Part shown: piece after piece, positions 6,879-13,813 of the stretch
Layout: each line of letters opens with the position of its first letter
How positions within the stretch are numbered: position 1 is the first letter of the stretch
Assembly: GCA_937925515.1 (NCBI GenBank)
Contig: CALALP010000021.1
Location: 1 to 13,913 of the forward strand
Length of the DNA: 13,913 bases
Source of the DNA: an uncultured Lachnoanaerobaculum sp.
Lineage (GTDB): Bacteria; Bacillota; Clostridia; Lachnospirales; Lachnospiraceae
Reading direction: 5' to 3'
Notes under the pieces: model-generated
Seen by the model: the letters and a program-made list of their open reading frames with translations, nothing else
Databases searched by the model: none
Told to the model about the DNA's origin: nothing
Position numbers and translations under genes: made by a program

Positions 6879-6923
6879 TATTTCACCTCCTTACGTTTGT
6901 TGTTCGTGGTAAAATAATGCAAT
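6872..6923 (-). promoter_or_regulatory. Hairpin sequestering the start codon of the GT2-GtrA gene
   Basis: In the minus-strand transcript ATTGCATTATTTTACC (6923-6908) pairs base for base over 16 positions, with a single G-U wobble, with GGTGAAATAATGCAAT (6887-6872). The second arm contains the 3' half of the AGGAGGTG Shine-Dalgarno and the complete ATG start codon. The 20-base loop carries the AAGGA half. This is the geometry of a translation-blocking element (RNA thermometer, protein-binding leader or similar). It forms only if transcription starts upstream of 6923. Confidence 0.6.
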
Positions 6924-6929
6924 AAAAAA

Positions 6930-6973
6930 ATGTTTATTTAATGTTTTGATCATGTTTAATTGATGAAAATTAT
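6930..6973 (-). promoter_or_regulatory. Four 11-bp phased repeat units upstream of the GT2-GtrA operon
   Basis: On the + strand ATGTTTA, ATGTTTT, ATGTTTA and ATGAAAA begin at 6930, 6941, 6952 and 6963, exactly 11 bp apart. On the coding strand this reads as hexamers TTTTCA, TAAACA, AAAACA and TAAACA with 5-bp gaps. The layout resembles binding sites of OmpR/PhoB-family response regulators (for example PhoP boxes with an 11-bp period). The region is AT-rich, so chance cannot be excluded. Confidence 0.35.
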
Positions 6974-8527
6974 TTAAATCTTAGTTGTCCACTTTGAGCA
7001 GTCTATAACCTTATTTACAATGTCATTATAAAATTCAGGTTCATGACATATTAGAACAAGACTCCCCTTATACTCCCTTAATGCTCTTTTTAGCTCATCT
7101 TTTGCATCTACATCTAAATGATTGGTAGGCTCATCTAAAAATAAAACATTTGTCGGTCTATTAATTAACTTACAAAGCCTTACCTTTGCCTGCTCGCCAC
7201 CACTAAGAACCCTAACTAAGCTTTCAATATGCTTTGAAGTAAGCCCACATTTTGCAAGTGCAGACCTTACCTCATACTGAGTAAATGACGGAAACTCTTT
7301 CCAAATCTCCTCAATACATGTGGAATTATTGCCCTTTTCCATTTCTTGCTCAAAATATCCTATTTCAAGATAATCCCCAAGCTCTGTACTTCCTGAAAGA
7401 ACCGGAATAAGCCCAAGTATACTCTTTAATAAAGTTGTTTTACCTATTCCATTAGCACCAAAAAATGCTATTTTCTCTCCTCTTTCCAAACTCAAATTAA
7501 TAGGTTTTGAAAGTGGCTCATCATAACCTATCACTAAATCCTTAGTTTCAAATACAATCTTTCCTGAAGTTCTAGCCTCTTTAAAATTAAATTCAGGCTT
7601 CGGCTTTTCTCTTGCAAGCTCTATAATCTCCATTTTATCAAGCTTTTTCTGCCTTGACATTGCCATATTTCTTGTAGAAACTCTAGCTTTATTTCTAGCC
7701 ACAAAGTCTGCAAGTTCTGCTCTTTCCTGCTGCTGCCTCTTATAAGCAGCCTCTAGTTGAGATTTTTTTACTTCATATACTTTCCTAAAATCTTCATAAT
7801 CCCCCACATATCTATCTAAATTTTGATTTTCCATGTGATAGATAATATTTATAACAGAATTTAAAAACGGTATATCATGCGAAATTAGTATAAAAGCATT
7901 TTCATAGTCATTAAGATACCTCTTAAGCCATTCTATATGGTTTTCATCTAAATAGTTTGTAGGCTCATCTAAAAGTAAGATATCAGGCTTTTCAAGAAGT
8001 AATTTAGCAAGAAGTATCTTAGTTCTCTGACCTCCTGATAACTCATTTACATACTTATCAAGTCCTATCTCATCTATTCCAAGTGCCTTTGCAACTTCTT
8101 CAACCTTAGAATCTATAATATAAAAGTCATGTGCTAGTAAACTATCTTGAATAGTTCCAAGTTCCTGCATCATTTCTTCCATATCTTCCTCTTTTGCAGT
8201 TGCTAGATTATCACATATCTCATTCATTCTTTTTTCCATTTCAAATAAAAATGAAAATGCTCCCCTTAGAACTTCTCTTATGCTCATTCCATTTTCCAAT
8301 GCTGAATGTTGGTCAAGATATCCTACTCTTACTCCCTTTGCCCACTCAACTTTTCCCTCATCAGGCATAAGTTTATCTGTAATAATGCTCATAAATGTTG
8401 ACTTACCCTCGCCATTAGCTCCAATAAGCCCTATATGCTCTCCCTTTAACATTCTAAAACTTACGTCATGGAAAATGGCTCTATCTCCAAATCCATGACT
8501 TAAATGCTCTACATTTAATATACTCAT
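6974..8527 (-). CDS. ABC-F family ATPase (YfmM-like ribosome-associated type)
   Basis: 517 residues with two ABC domains and no membrane segments. First domain: Walker A GANGEGKS at 36, LSGGQRTK at 163, ILLLDEPTNYLD at 183. The linker (about 255-310) is charged and helical, with QLEAAYKRQQQERAELADFVARNKARVSTRNMA, a P-site tRNA-interaction-like motif region. Second domain: GANGIGKT at 357, LSGGEQAK at 440, VLFLDEPTNHLD at 460. ABC-F proteins act on the ribosome to resolve stalling or protect it from antibiotics. Length and the opening MSILNVEHLSHGFGDRAIF resemble Bacillus YfmM from memory, suggesting a housekeeping rather than resistance type. The start is the ATG at 8527 with GGAG; a longer reading from 8611 runs into the repeat element at 8560-8662. 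Confidence 0.93.
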   Translation of the reverse strand: MSILNVEHLSHGFGDRAIFHDVSFRMLKGEHIGLIGANGEGKSTFMSIITDKLMPDEGKVEWAKGVRVGYLDQHSALENGMSIREVLRGAFSFLFEMEKRMNEICDNLATAKEEDMEEMMQELGTIQDSLLAHDFYIIDSKVEEVAKALGIDEIGLDKYVNELSGGQRTKILLAKLLLEKPDILLLDEPTNYLDENHIEWLKRYLNDYENAFILISHDIPFLNSVINIIYHMENQNLDRYVGDYEDFRKVYEVKKSQLEAAYKRQQQERAELADFVARNKARVSTRNMAMSRQKKLDKMEIIELAREKPKPEFNFKEARTSGKIVFETKDLVIGYDEPLSKPINLSLERGEKIAFFGANGIGKTTLLKSILGLIPVLSGSTELGDYLEIGYFEQEMEKGNNSTCIEEIWKEFPSFTQYEVRSALAKCGLTSKHIESLVRVLSGGEQAKVRLCKLINRPTNVLFLDEPTNHLDVDAKDELKRALREYKGSLVLICHEPEFYNDIVNKVIDCSKWTTKI

Positions 8528-8559
8528 TTTATTCTCCGATATTAATATTTGGCTAATGT

Positions 8560-8662
8560 GGCTGTTGCAAATTACATATAATAATGAATAAATATAACTT
8601 TGTTTTTTCAATAGAGAACAACTAAGTTAGTACTATTTGTTAAAATTAGTTTTGCAACACCC
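8560..8662. repeat. MITE-like element with terminal inverted repeats (copy 1)
   Basis: A 103-bp AT-rich non-coding unit. It begins GGCTGTTGCAAA (8560-8571) and ends with the complement of GGGTGTTGCAAA (8651-8662), 11 of 12 matching. On the minus strand its first ~90 bases match the sequence from 13814 to the right edge. It lies 33 bp upstream of the ABC-F start, so it forms that gene's leader. I see no clear target-site duplication. Confidence 0.65.
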
Positions 8663-8667
8663 TCTTA

Positions 8668-8700
8668 CTTATTTTCATAGTGAAGTCTATCATGAATAAG
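8668..8700 (-). repeat. Imperfect inverted repeat downstream of the GH91 remnant
   Basis: CTTATTTTCATAG (8668-8680) and CTATCATGAATAAG (8687-8700) can form a stem with one bulge and a 6-base loop. It lies between the GH91 pseudogene and the MITE-like element. It could be a terminator for the fructan genes, but no T-run follows on the minus strand. Confidence 0.4.
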
Positions 8701-8721
8701 AAATATTGACAATCAATTAGT

Positions 8722-9327
8722 TTATTTAAAAGCCCTCACATTATTTTTATTTCTATCGGCAATGATTTCATTCTCATATCCTGTATCGAGAATAATATTT
8801 GAAATAGCATAACTATCTATAACAACATTATTCACACATAACTTCTTTGTACTTCCGGCATTAAGAATAGCTCCAACTTGAGCATTAAAGTAAGCATCTT
8901 CTTTTGAATCTAGTTGTTTAGCTAGTGGGAATGTAGCTACAATATGATTTGTTGAAATGAGGTTATCACTACCATTACTTATATATATAACATTTGGCTT
9001 AAATTCCTCATTATAATTTAAATCTACACATACCGAAATATGGTTAGATAAAATAGAGTTTCCATTTCCACTTATATTTATTAGCCCAAATGAATCTTCT
9101 ATATCACTTCCTACATTTTGCATAGGCTCCCAAGGCTCATATTAAAAATAATACCATGCTCTAAATATATTAATCCCATATTAGTTACTTTAAATGAGTC
9201 ATTTGCACTTTCAACATATATACCTGTTTTATTATTAACATAGCTATTTTCAGATATACATTTATTTAAATTATCATCTACAATAAGGATTTCCAATTTT
9301 CCACTTTGTTACATCATAGTAGTTCAT
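8722..9327 (-). pseudogene. Decayed GH91 inulin fructotransferase / difructose-anhydride enzyme
   Basis: The original start survives: ATG at 9327 with AGGAGA, reading MNYYDVTKWKIGNPY before a TGA at 9274-9276. That is the N-terminal signature I recall for GH91 beta-helix enzymes. In another frame (9111-9296) comes a mid-protein beta-helix segment, LNKCISENSYVNNKTGIYVESANDSFKVTN. In a third (8722-9123, extended upstream as EPWEP) comes MQN...DSFGLINISGNGNSILSNHISVCVD, then STNHIVAT, FNAQVGAIL and IIADRNKNNVRAF, the GH91 C-terminus. About 210 residues remain of ~400, so at least two internal deletions with frame loss have occurred. GH91 enzymes interconvert inulin ends and difructose anhydrides. 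Lacking a signal peptide and lying after GH32, this one probably worked inside the cell on imported sugars. Confidence 0.8.
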
Positions 9328-9335
9328 ATTTTCTC

Positions 9336-10817
9336 CTAAATATACACATTCTTTAAAGTATATATTTCTAAATTTTCTATTTTTATACTTCCGTTTAATG
9401 TATCAAAATATACCCTATTCTGCTCTTTTGTAGCATATATATTTGTAGAATGATTATTAGTATAGTTATCAGTAAAAATCTCAACTGATGAATTATCAGA
9501 ATAGATATGAATATCAAGCTTTTCTTTATCTTTTAAAAATAGAACACTTTTTGATACTCCTTTACTCCAATCATCTACTTTATTTCTATCTACTATAAGT
9601 TCTGCTTTTTTTAGGCCAAATATATATTTTAATGATTTATTAGCATGTGCTCGAAGTCTAATCTCAAATCTTGATGCATTACTTTCAACCAAGTTAATAC
9701 TAAATTTCATTTCAAAAAATACTCCGTCTTTTAATGCAATTTCCTGCTTAGTTGAAATCAACATACTTTCGGTACTACTCTTACTAGTTCTTAACTCTTT
9801 TAGTTCCTTTATTGGAATAAATTGTAATTTATAATTATCAAGTAACTTTACTTCTCTAGGAACATTAAAAAATCCACACCAACCCTCTTTATAAGTAGGC
9901 CCCCAATCTTTCCAATGTTCCATCCAGTCCCAACCATTTGCCCAACTCACTACTATTCTTCGTTTATCAGGTGCTACAAATGAATGTGGTGCATAATAGT
10001 CCAGCCCCCAATCTAACTCACCTAGACTATGATAATCAAACTTTCCTGTGTTATAATCAAAATCTCCAATTAAATATATATTTTTTCTTTCTCCGGCTCC
10101 CATAGGAGAAAATGTCAAAATATATTTATTACCAAGTTTGTAAAAATCAGGACATTCCCACATATATCCTAATTCTCCACGACTTTCTGCTAAAACATTT
10201 ACAAACTCCCAATCTATTAAATTGTTTGACCTATATAAAAGTGCTTGTGCCTTATTATCTTTTTTTGCTCCACAAACCATGTAAAATTTATCATTATTCT
10301 TCCATACTTTAGGATCTCTAAAATCACTTTCCTTTATTCCACTAGGTGCTTTAAGTACAGGATTTCCCTCATATTTCTTAAAATTAATTCCGTCCTCACT
10401 CCAAGCAATAGATTGAGTTTGAACTACACCATTTTTCCCTGCTGTGGCTGTTGTAAAAATCAGATATAACTTGCCATCGTGTTCAATTGCACTTCCTGAA
10501 AAACAACCTCCACGGTAATAGTCATCATAACTTTCACTTGGTGCAAGTGCTATTGGAAGATATTCCCAATGTAACATATCGCTACTTACTGCATGTCCCC
10601 AGTGCATATAATCCCAAAAACCATAATATGGATTTAATTGATAGAAAAAATGATATTTACCTTGAAAATATATTAAACCATTAGGATCATTAAGCCAACC
10701 GGTTTCAGGCATAAAATGATAGCCTTGACGCATTTTTCCTTGCCTTACCATCTCTTTCTTTAACTCTATCTCTTTTTGAGCTTTTCTTATATTTTCAATC
10801 ATTATCTCATTTGACAT
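9336..10817 (-). CDS. GH32 beta-fructosidase (sucrose/fructan hydrolase)
   Basis: 493 residues, full length for GH32. The five-bladed propeller carries all three catalytic motifs: WLNDPNG at about 41 (nucleophile Asp44), FRDPK at about 166 (transition-state Asp) and ECPD at about 221 (acid/base Glu). A C-terminal beta-sandwich spans about 350-493. No signal peptide, so it is cytosolic, hydrolysing imported sucrose or fructo-oligosaccharides. The ATG at 10817 has GGAGG five bases upstream; a GTG at 10829 overlaps the permease stop but has no ribosome binding site. It follows a truncated sugar permease and repressor and precedes a GH91 remnant, so it is the only intact gene of a fructan locus. 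Whether it is still induced or useful without its own transporter is doubtful. Confidence 0.93.
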   Translation of the reverse strand: MSNEIMIENIRKAQKEIELKKEMVRQGKMRQGYHFMPETGWLNDPNGLIYFQGKYHFFYQLNPYYGFWDYMHWGHAVSSDMLHWEYLPIALAPSESYDDYYRGGCFSGSAIEHDGKLYLIFTTATAGKNGVVQTQSIAWSEDGINFKKYEGNPVLKAPSGIKESDFRDPKVWKNNDKFYMVCGAKKDNKAQALLYRSNNLIDWEFVNVLAESRGELGYMWECPDFYKLGNKYILTFSPMGAGERKNIYLIGDFDYNTGKFDYHSLGELDWGLDYYAPHSFVAPDKRRIVVSWANGWDWMEHWKDWGPTYKEGWCGFFNVPREVKLLDNYKLQFIPIKELKELRTSKSSTESMLISTKQEIALKDGVFFEMKFSINLVESNASRFEIRLRAHANKSLKYIFGLKKAELIVDRNKVDDWSKGVSKSVLFLKDKEKLDIHIYSDNSSVEIFTDNYTNNHSTNIYATKEQNRVYFDTLNGSIKIENLEIYTLKNVYI

Positions 10818-10828
10818 AAATTCCTCCA

Positions 10829-11052
10829 CTATCCTTTTACTGCACCTGCAGTCATTCCCTGTACAATATACTTTTGAGCTACAAGAGATATTATCATCAC
10901 TGGAAAGCTAAATATAAATGCACCTGCACACATTGGTCCTAAATCTAAATTATAAGCAGATAAAAAGCCTGCAAGTCCTACTGTAAAAGTTTTTGTATTT
11001 GTACTTGTTAAAAGAAGTGCTATTAAAAAATCATTCCAAGATAAAAACAATG
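10829..11052 (-). pseudogene. C-terminal remnant of a sugar ABC-transporter permease (MalG-type)
   Basis: About 73 codons reading LFLSWNDFLIALLLTS, then LGPMCAGAFIFSFPVMIISLVAQKYIVQGMTAGAVKG. That is the typical last third of the second permease of carbohydrate ABC importers, including the W-NDF cytoplasmic loop region and the QGMTAGAVKG tail. Everything upstream (about 200 residues) is missing, and the sequence is joined out of frame to the lacI fragment near 11050. Its stop overlaps the GTG ahead of GH32, as in an intact transporter-hydrolase operon. Not functional. Confidence 0.85.
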
Positions 11053-11409
11053 TACACCGTCTACAATATGGCGATTAAGCATGTCTAAATATTCAAGTTC
11101 TGAATTTTTTTCACGAACTGTATTACAAAGCATAGTCTTATAATTGTATTTGTATAACTCCATTTCAACATAGTCAACAAATTCAGAAAAAAAAGGGTTT
11201 GAAACACTTGGAACTAAGACTGCAACAATTCCTGTTTTTTTTCTATATAAATTTCTAGCTAATTCATTTGGAGTAAAATCTAATTCCTCCATAGCTTTTT
11301 GAATTTTTTCCCTTGTGGCCTTAGCAACATATCCTGACTCATTAATCATTCTCGATACTGTTCCTACTCCTACTCCAGCCTTTTTTGCTACATCTTTTAT
11401 ACTTGCCAT
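11023..11409 (-). pseudogene. Truncated LacI-family repressor
   Basis: 128 residues against ~330 for the family. Residues 1-50 are a complete LacI headpiece: ASIKDVAKKAGVGVGTVSRMINESGYVAKATREKIQKAMEELDFTPNELARNL in outline. Residues 58-119 start the periplasmic-binding-protein-like effector domain (TGIVAVLVPSVSNPFFSEFVDYVE) and stop being LacI-like after HIVDGV (about 11053). The last nine codons (HCFYLGMIF) are permease DNA read in the wrong frame. The ATG at 11409 has GAGGTG. The DNA-binding domain could still fold, but effector binding and normal dimerisation are lost. Presumably the former regulator of the fructan operon. Confidence 0.88.
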
Positions 11410-11439
11410 ATCTCACCTCTAATTTTAACTTAAAAAAAC

Positions 11440-11540
11440 TGCCCCTCAAAAGCTAGTTTAAGTCCACCTCAACATAATTTATTGCAGAGGTCTTTACCTT
11501 GGTACCTCCACCAAGATAACAAACTAACTTTTGAGGGACA
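11440..11540. repeat. 101-bp MITE-like element with 20-bp terminal inverted repeats; probable terminator
   Basis: The left end TGCCCCTCAAAAGCTAGTTT (11440-11459) and the reverse complement of 11521-11540, TGTCCCTCAAAAGTTAGTTT, match at 18 of 20, giving TG...CA termini. Inside, CTTGG/CCAAG and ACCTC/GAGGT can form two further hairpins, so the transcript could fold as a three-way junction. On the minus strand the closing stem is followed by GGCAGTTTTTTT. The element starts three bases after the DUF951 stop, so it likely ends that operon. No open frame and no clear target-site duplication. Confidence 0.65.
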
Positions 11541-11543
11541 TTT

Positions 11544-11729
11544 CTAACCATTCTCTCCTTTTATTCCCTTAATACTCTTTTCAATACTTCTTCTTGGAAT
11601 CATAATTTGGTGTTCACAACCTAAGCACTTGACTCTTAAGTCCTGACCAACTCTTAAAACCTCCCATTCATTTGAACCGCATGGGTGTGATTTTTTTAAA
11701 ATCAAAACATTTCCCACATCTATTTTCAT
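11544..11729 (-). CDS. DUF951 family small protein
   Basis: 61 residues: MKIDVGNVLILKKSHPCGSNEWEVLRVGQDLRVKCLGCEHQIMIPRRSIEKSIKGI. This is the DUF951 pattern, with the HPCG...W-V-R-G-D-R-KC-GC-H core and a possible metal site formed by the three Cys and nearby His residues. The function is unknown; in streptococci a homologue sits beside dnaN/ychF (from memory). The ATG at 11729 starts at the conserved position. Its best Shine-Dalgarno, GGAGG, is rather far (12 bases), and a TTG at 11741 is less likely. It starts four bases after the GNAT stop, so it is the last gene of a three-gene operon. Confidence 0.85.
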   Translation of the reverse strand: MKIDVGNVLILKKSHPCGSNEWEVLRVGQDLRVKCLGCEHQIMIPRRSIEKSIKGIKGENG

Positions 11730-11733
11730 ACCC

Positions 11734-12780
11734 CTAAACAACCTCCGTTATAAACACCTTTTCCAAAGTCTTTATATCTGAACAAAAATCTGCCTTATAT
11801 GAAACATTATGGCCAAATAACCAAGAGGTAAATTCTGCTATATCATACTCAGGTAAATCAAGCGTGTCTTCATTTTCCAACCTCTCCAAATATGAGGTTT
11901 CACGATTTATATGCCACAAGTAAGTTCCCTCATTATCCTTTATAATATCATCTTTTATTCGTAGCTTATAGGTTTCTCCTGCCCTTTTGCTATCTTCTCT
12001 AAGTTTTATAAACTGAATAAATTCATCTAAGTTTACAATCCTTGCCATTATATATTCTTTGTCAGTTTGCTTAAGTTCGCCATACTTTGTATCACACATA
12101 AATTCTCTAATCTCTTTTTTTTCAGTTCCCCAAGAGATTTTAATTCCGACTACCTCATCAACTTCATTTAAAAACACTTCGATACTTCCGTCTTCAGTCT
12201 TTAATTCCTTACAAAGTCTATCAAGGTAATTTAGACTCCTTACACAATATACTTCGGAATTTTTTTCAAGCCATGAGTTCATAAATTTTACTATTGTTAT
12301 ATTGGTAATGTTATCTGAAACACCATTTTTTATAAGCTCATCTATATCTAGCTTTTTAACTTTTAATTTGTTTGAAACTTCTGTATTTGTATATTTAGAA
12401 ATGTAAGAAAATCCAAGTCCTCTATAATAGTTGGGATTTGCAGGCAACAAAAAAGTAAATGGTCTTTCATCATCATACATATCAATAAGAGTTTGTTTCA
12501 TAAGATTTGCCATTTTTCCTTGTTTTCTATGTGAAGTTTTAGTTGCAACTGCAACAATATAATCTATATTATATTCACTATTACAAATTTTCATAATATA
12601 TGGATTAAGATGAATCATAGTAATGATTTTTCCCTCATCTTCCTCCACTATTATTTCATTATCCTTAATTTTTTCACGATAATAATAGTCCACAAATAAT
12701 GTGTCCTTATCCTCCGGAAATGCCTCAAGATATAAATTTTTTGTAGACTGTTTTTCCTCAAATTCTAAATACTTAATCAT
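11734..12780 (-). CDS. Eis-like GNAT N-acetyltransferase
   Basis: 348 residues, matching the three-domain Eis-like layout. An N-terminal GNAT domain (about 1-125) has the acetyl-CoA loop in VAVATKTSHRKQGKMANLMKQTL and the downstream FLLPANPNYYRGLGFSYIS. A second degenerate GNAT-like region covers about 150-270. A C-terminal SCP2-like domain ends at the carboxylate, which supplies the base in known Eis enzymes. Eis-type proteins acetylate amines, including aminoglycosides in mycobacteria; the substrate here is unknown. The acetyl-CoA loop (RKQGKM) departs from the usual R/QxxGxG/A only at its last residue. Start ATG at 12780 with AGGGAAGG; a TTG at 12783 is adjacent. 36 bases after the DUF2156 gene. 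Confidence 0.82.
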   Translation of the reverse strand: MIKYLEFEEKQSTKNLYLEAFPEDKDTLFVDYYYREKIKDNEIIVEEDEGKIITMIHLNPYIMKICNSEYNIDYIVAVATKTSHRKQGKMANLMKQTLIDMYDDERPFTFLLPANPNYYRGLGFSYISKYTNTEVSNKLKVKKLDIDELIKNGVSDNITNITIVKFMNSWLEKNSEVYCVRSLNYLDRLCKELKTEDGSIEVFLNEVDEVVGIKISWGTEKKEIREFMCDTKYGELKQTDKEYIMARIVNLDEFIQFIKLREDSKRAGETYKLRIKDDIIKDNEGTYLWHINRETSYLERLENEDTLDLPEYDIAEFTSWLFGHNVSYKADFCSDIKTLEKVFITEVV

Positions 12781-12816
12781 CAACCTTCCCTACTTATTAA
12801 TCAAGATACAAATGAA

Positions 12817-13773
12817 TTACTCTTTAAAGTCTAGTTGCTCCACATAATACTTTCTAGCATAATCTATTGGGTGATAGCTTTCCTTAGCTTTTCTAAGTCC
12901 CTCAATCCCCAAATCATCTTCACGATTTACAAGTGCCACTTGTGGAAATTCATTAACTAAAAATTCCTTATTTATAAACTGATATATGCCTTGAATATCA
13001 GGATTTGCTTTTTCTATATGAATCACTGCCATATTTTCCCTAGTATTAAGACTACCTATGGTAAAGCCCTCCATATTTCCGTCAATAAATACTCCACTCA
13101 TCATTATATTTAATTTAGAACAATGTTTAAGCACATCATGTATTCCCTCTACTTCAGGGTCTAAATGCTTTTCTACATCTTCTCCTTTTGCTAATCTCCA
13201 ACTGTCAAGAAACTTAAAGACTTCATCTCTACTTCCACAACTTAAATTTCTATACTCATATCTTCCTGCATAATTTTTTATAAAACTATTGTAATGATTT
13301 TTTTTCTTATGTAGTTTTTTTCCTGATAGAGTTCTTAGAGCCTCTGCATCATATAGATAGTCCTTAGCATCATCATTTTCCTCAACCTTAAACTTATCCT
13401 TTGGGAGATTTAAAGCCTTGATACCCTCTTCATCTGCAAGTCTAATCTTAAATGTTCTTTTCAAAACCTTATTAGAATATTCTACCATTAAATAAATGCA
13501 GTATTCCAAGTCTTCTTCTTTGCACATAGGCATTGCAGAAAATGGTCTATCATCATCTCCCATAAGCCATAAAAGACCAACTTCCTTGTCATCTCTTTTT
13601 GCTATGGCTGCTCTTACATTATAATATTTTTTCCAAATAAAGCTCTCAAGCCCTACACTATCACAAGTTCTATTTGCCCTTAATCCAAAAAACTTTGAAT
13701 AATGCTCCATATCCTCAGCTTTTACAGGCTTAAAATTAATATGTTCAACATTCATCTTTTTATTCTCTTTCAT
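12817..13773 (-). CDS. DUF2156 protein (phosphatidylglycerol lysyltransferase C-terminal-like, GNAT fold)
   Basis: 318 residues with the signature blocks of DUF2156: SGKKLHKKKNHYNSFIKNY at about 130, HIEKANPDIQGIYQFINKEF at about 249 and NREDDLGIEGLRKAKESYHP at about 280. The fold is a double GNAT, related to the aminoacyl-transfer domain of MprF and to FemX-like enzymes. There is no membrane part, so it is soluble, and its substrate is not known. The start is uncertain between 13773 and the ATG at 13755; neither has a good Shine-Dalgarno. First gene of the operon with the Eis-like GNAT and DUF951, a pairing that suggests a shared acyl or aminoacyl modification. The short upstream region abuts the repeat at 13814. 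Confidence 0.85.
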   Translation of the reverse strand: MKENKKMNVEHINFKPVKAEDMEHYSKFFGLRANRTCDSVGLESFIWKKYYNVRAAIAKRDDKEVGLLWLMGDDDRPFSAMPMCKEEDLEYCIYLMVEYSNKVLKRTFKIRLADEEGIKALNLPKDKFKVEENDDAKDYLYDAEALRTLSGKKLHKKKNHYNSFIKNYAGRYEYRNLSCGSRDEVFKFLDSWRLAKGEDVEKHLDPEVEGIHDVLKHCSKLNIMMSGVFIDGNMEGFTIGSLNTRENMAVIHIEKANPDIQGIYQFINKEFLVNEFPQVALVNREDDLGIEGLRKAKESYHPIDYARKYYVEQLDFKE

Positions 13774-13813
13774 TTAGACTTAAGCTTACTACTTTCAGTC
13801 TATTATTTTTAGT

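Noticed and set aside
8528..8611. Longer N-terminus for the ABC-F protein
   Set aside because: The extra 28 residues come from the repeat element and leader and do not belong to the family; the ATG at 8527 has a good ribosome binding site and conserved MSIL start.
11411..11454. Promoter TTGAGG-16-TAAAAT from the MITE end for the lacI fragment
   Set aside because: The start point would fall inside the ribosome binding site, leaving almost no leader, and the -35 is the stem of a probable terminator.
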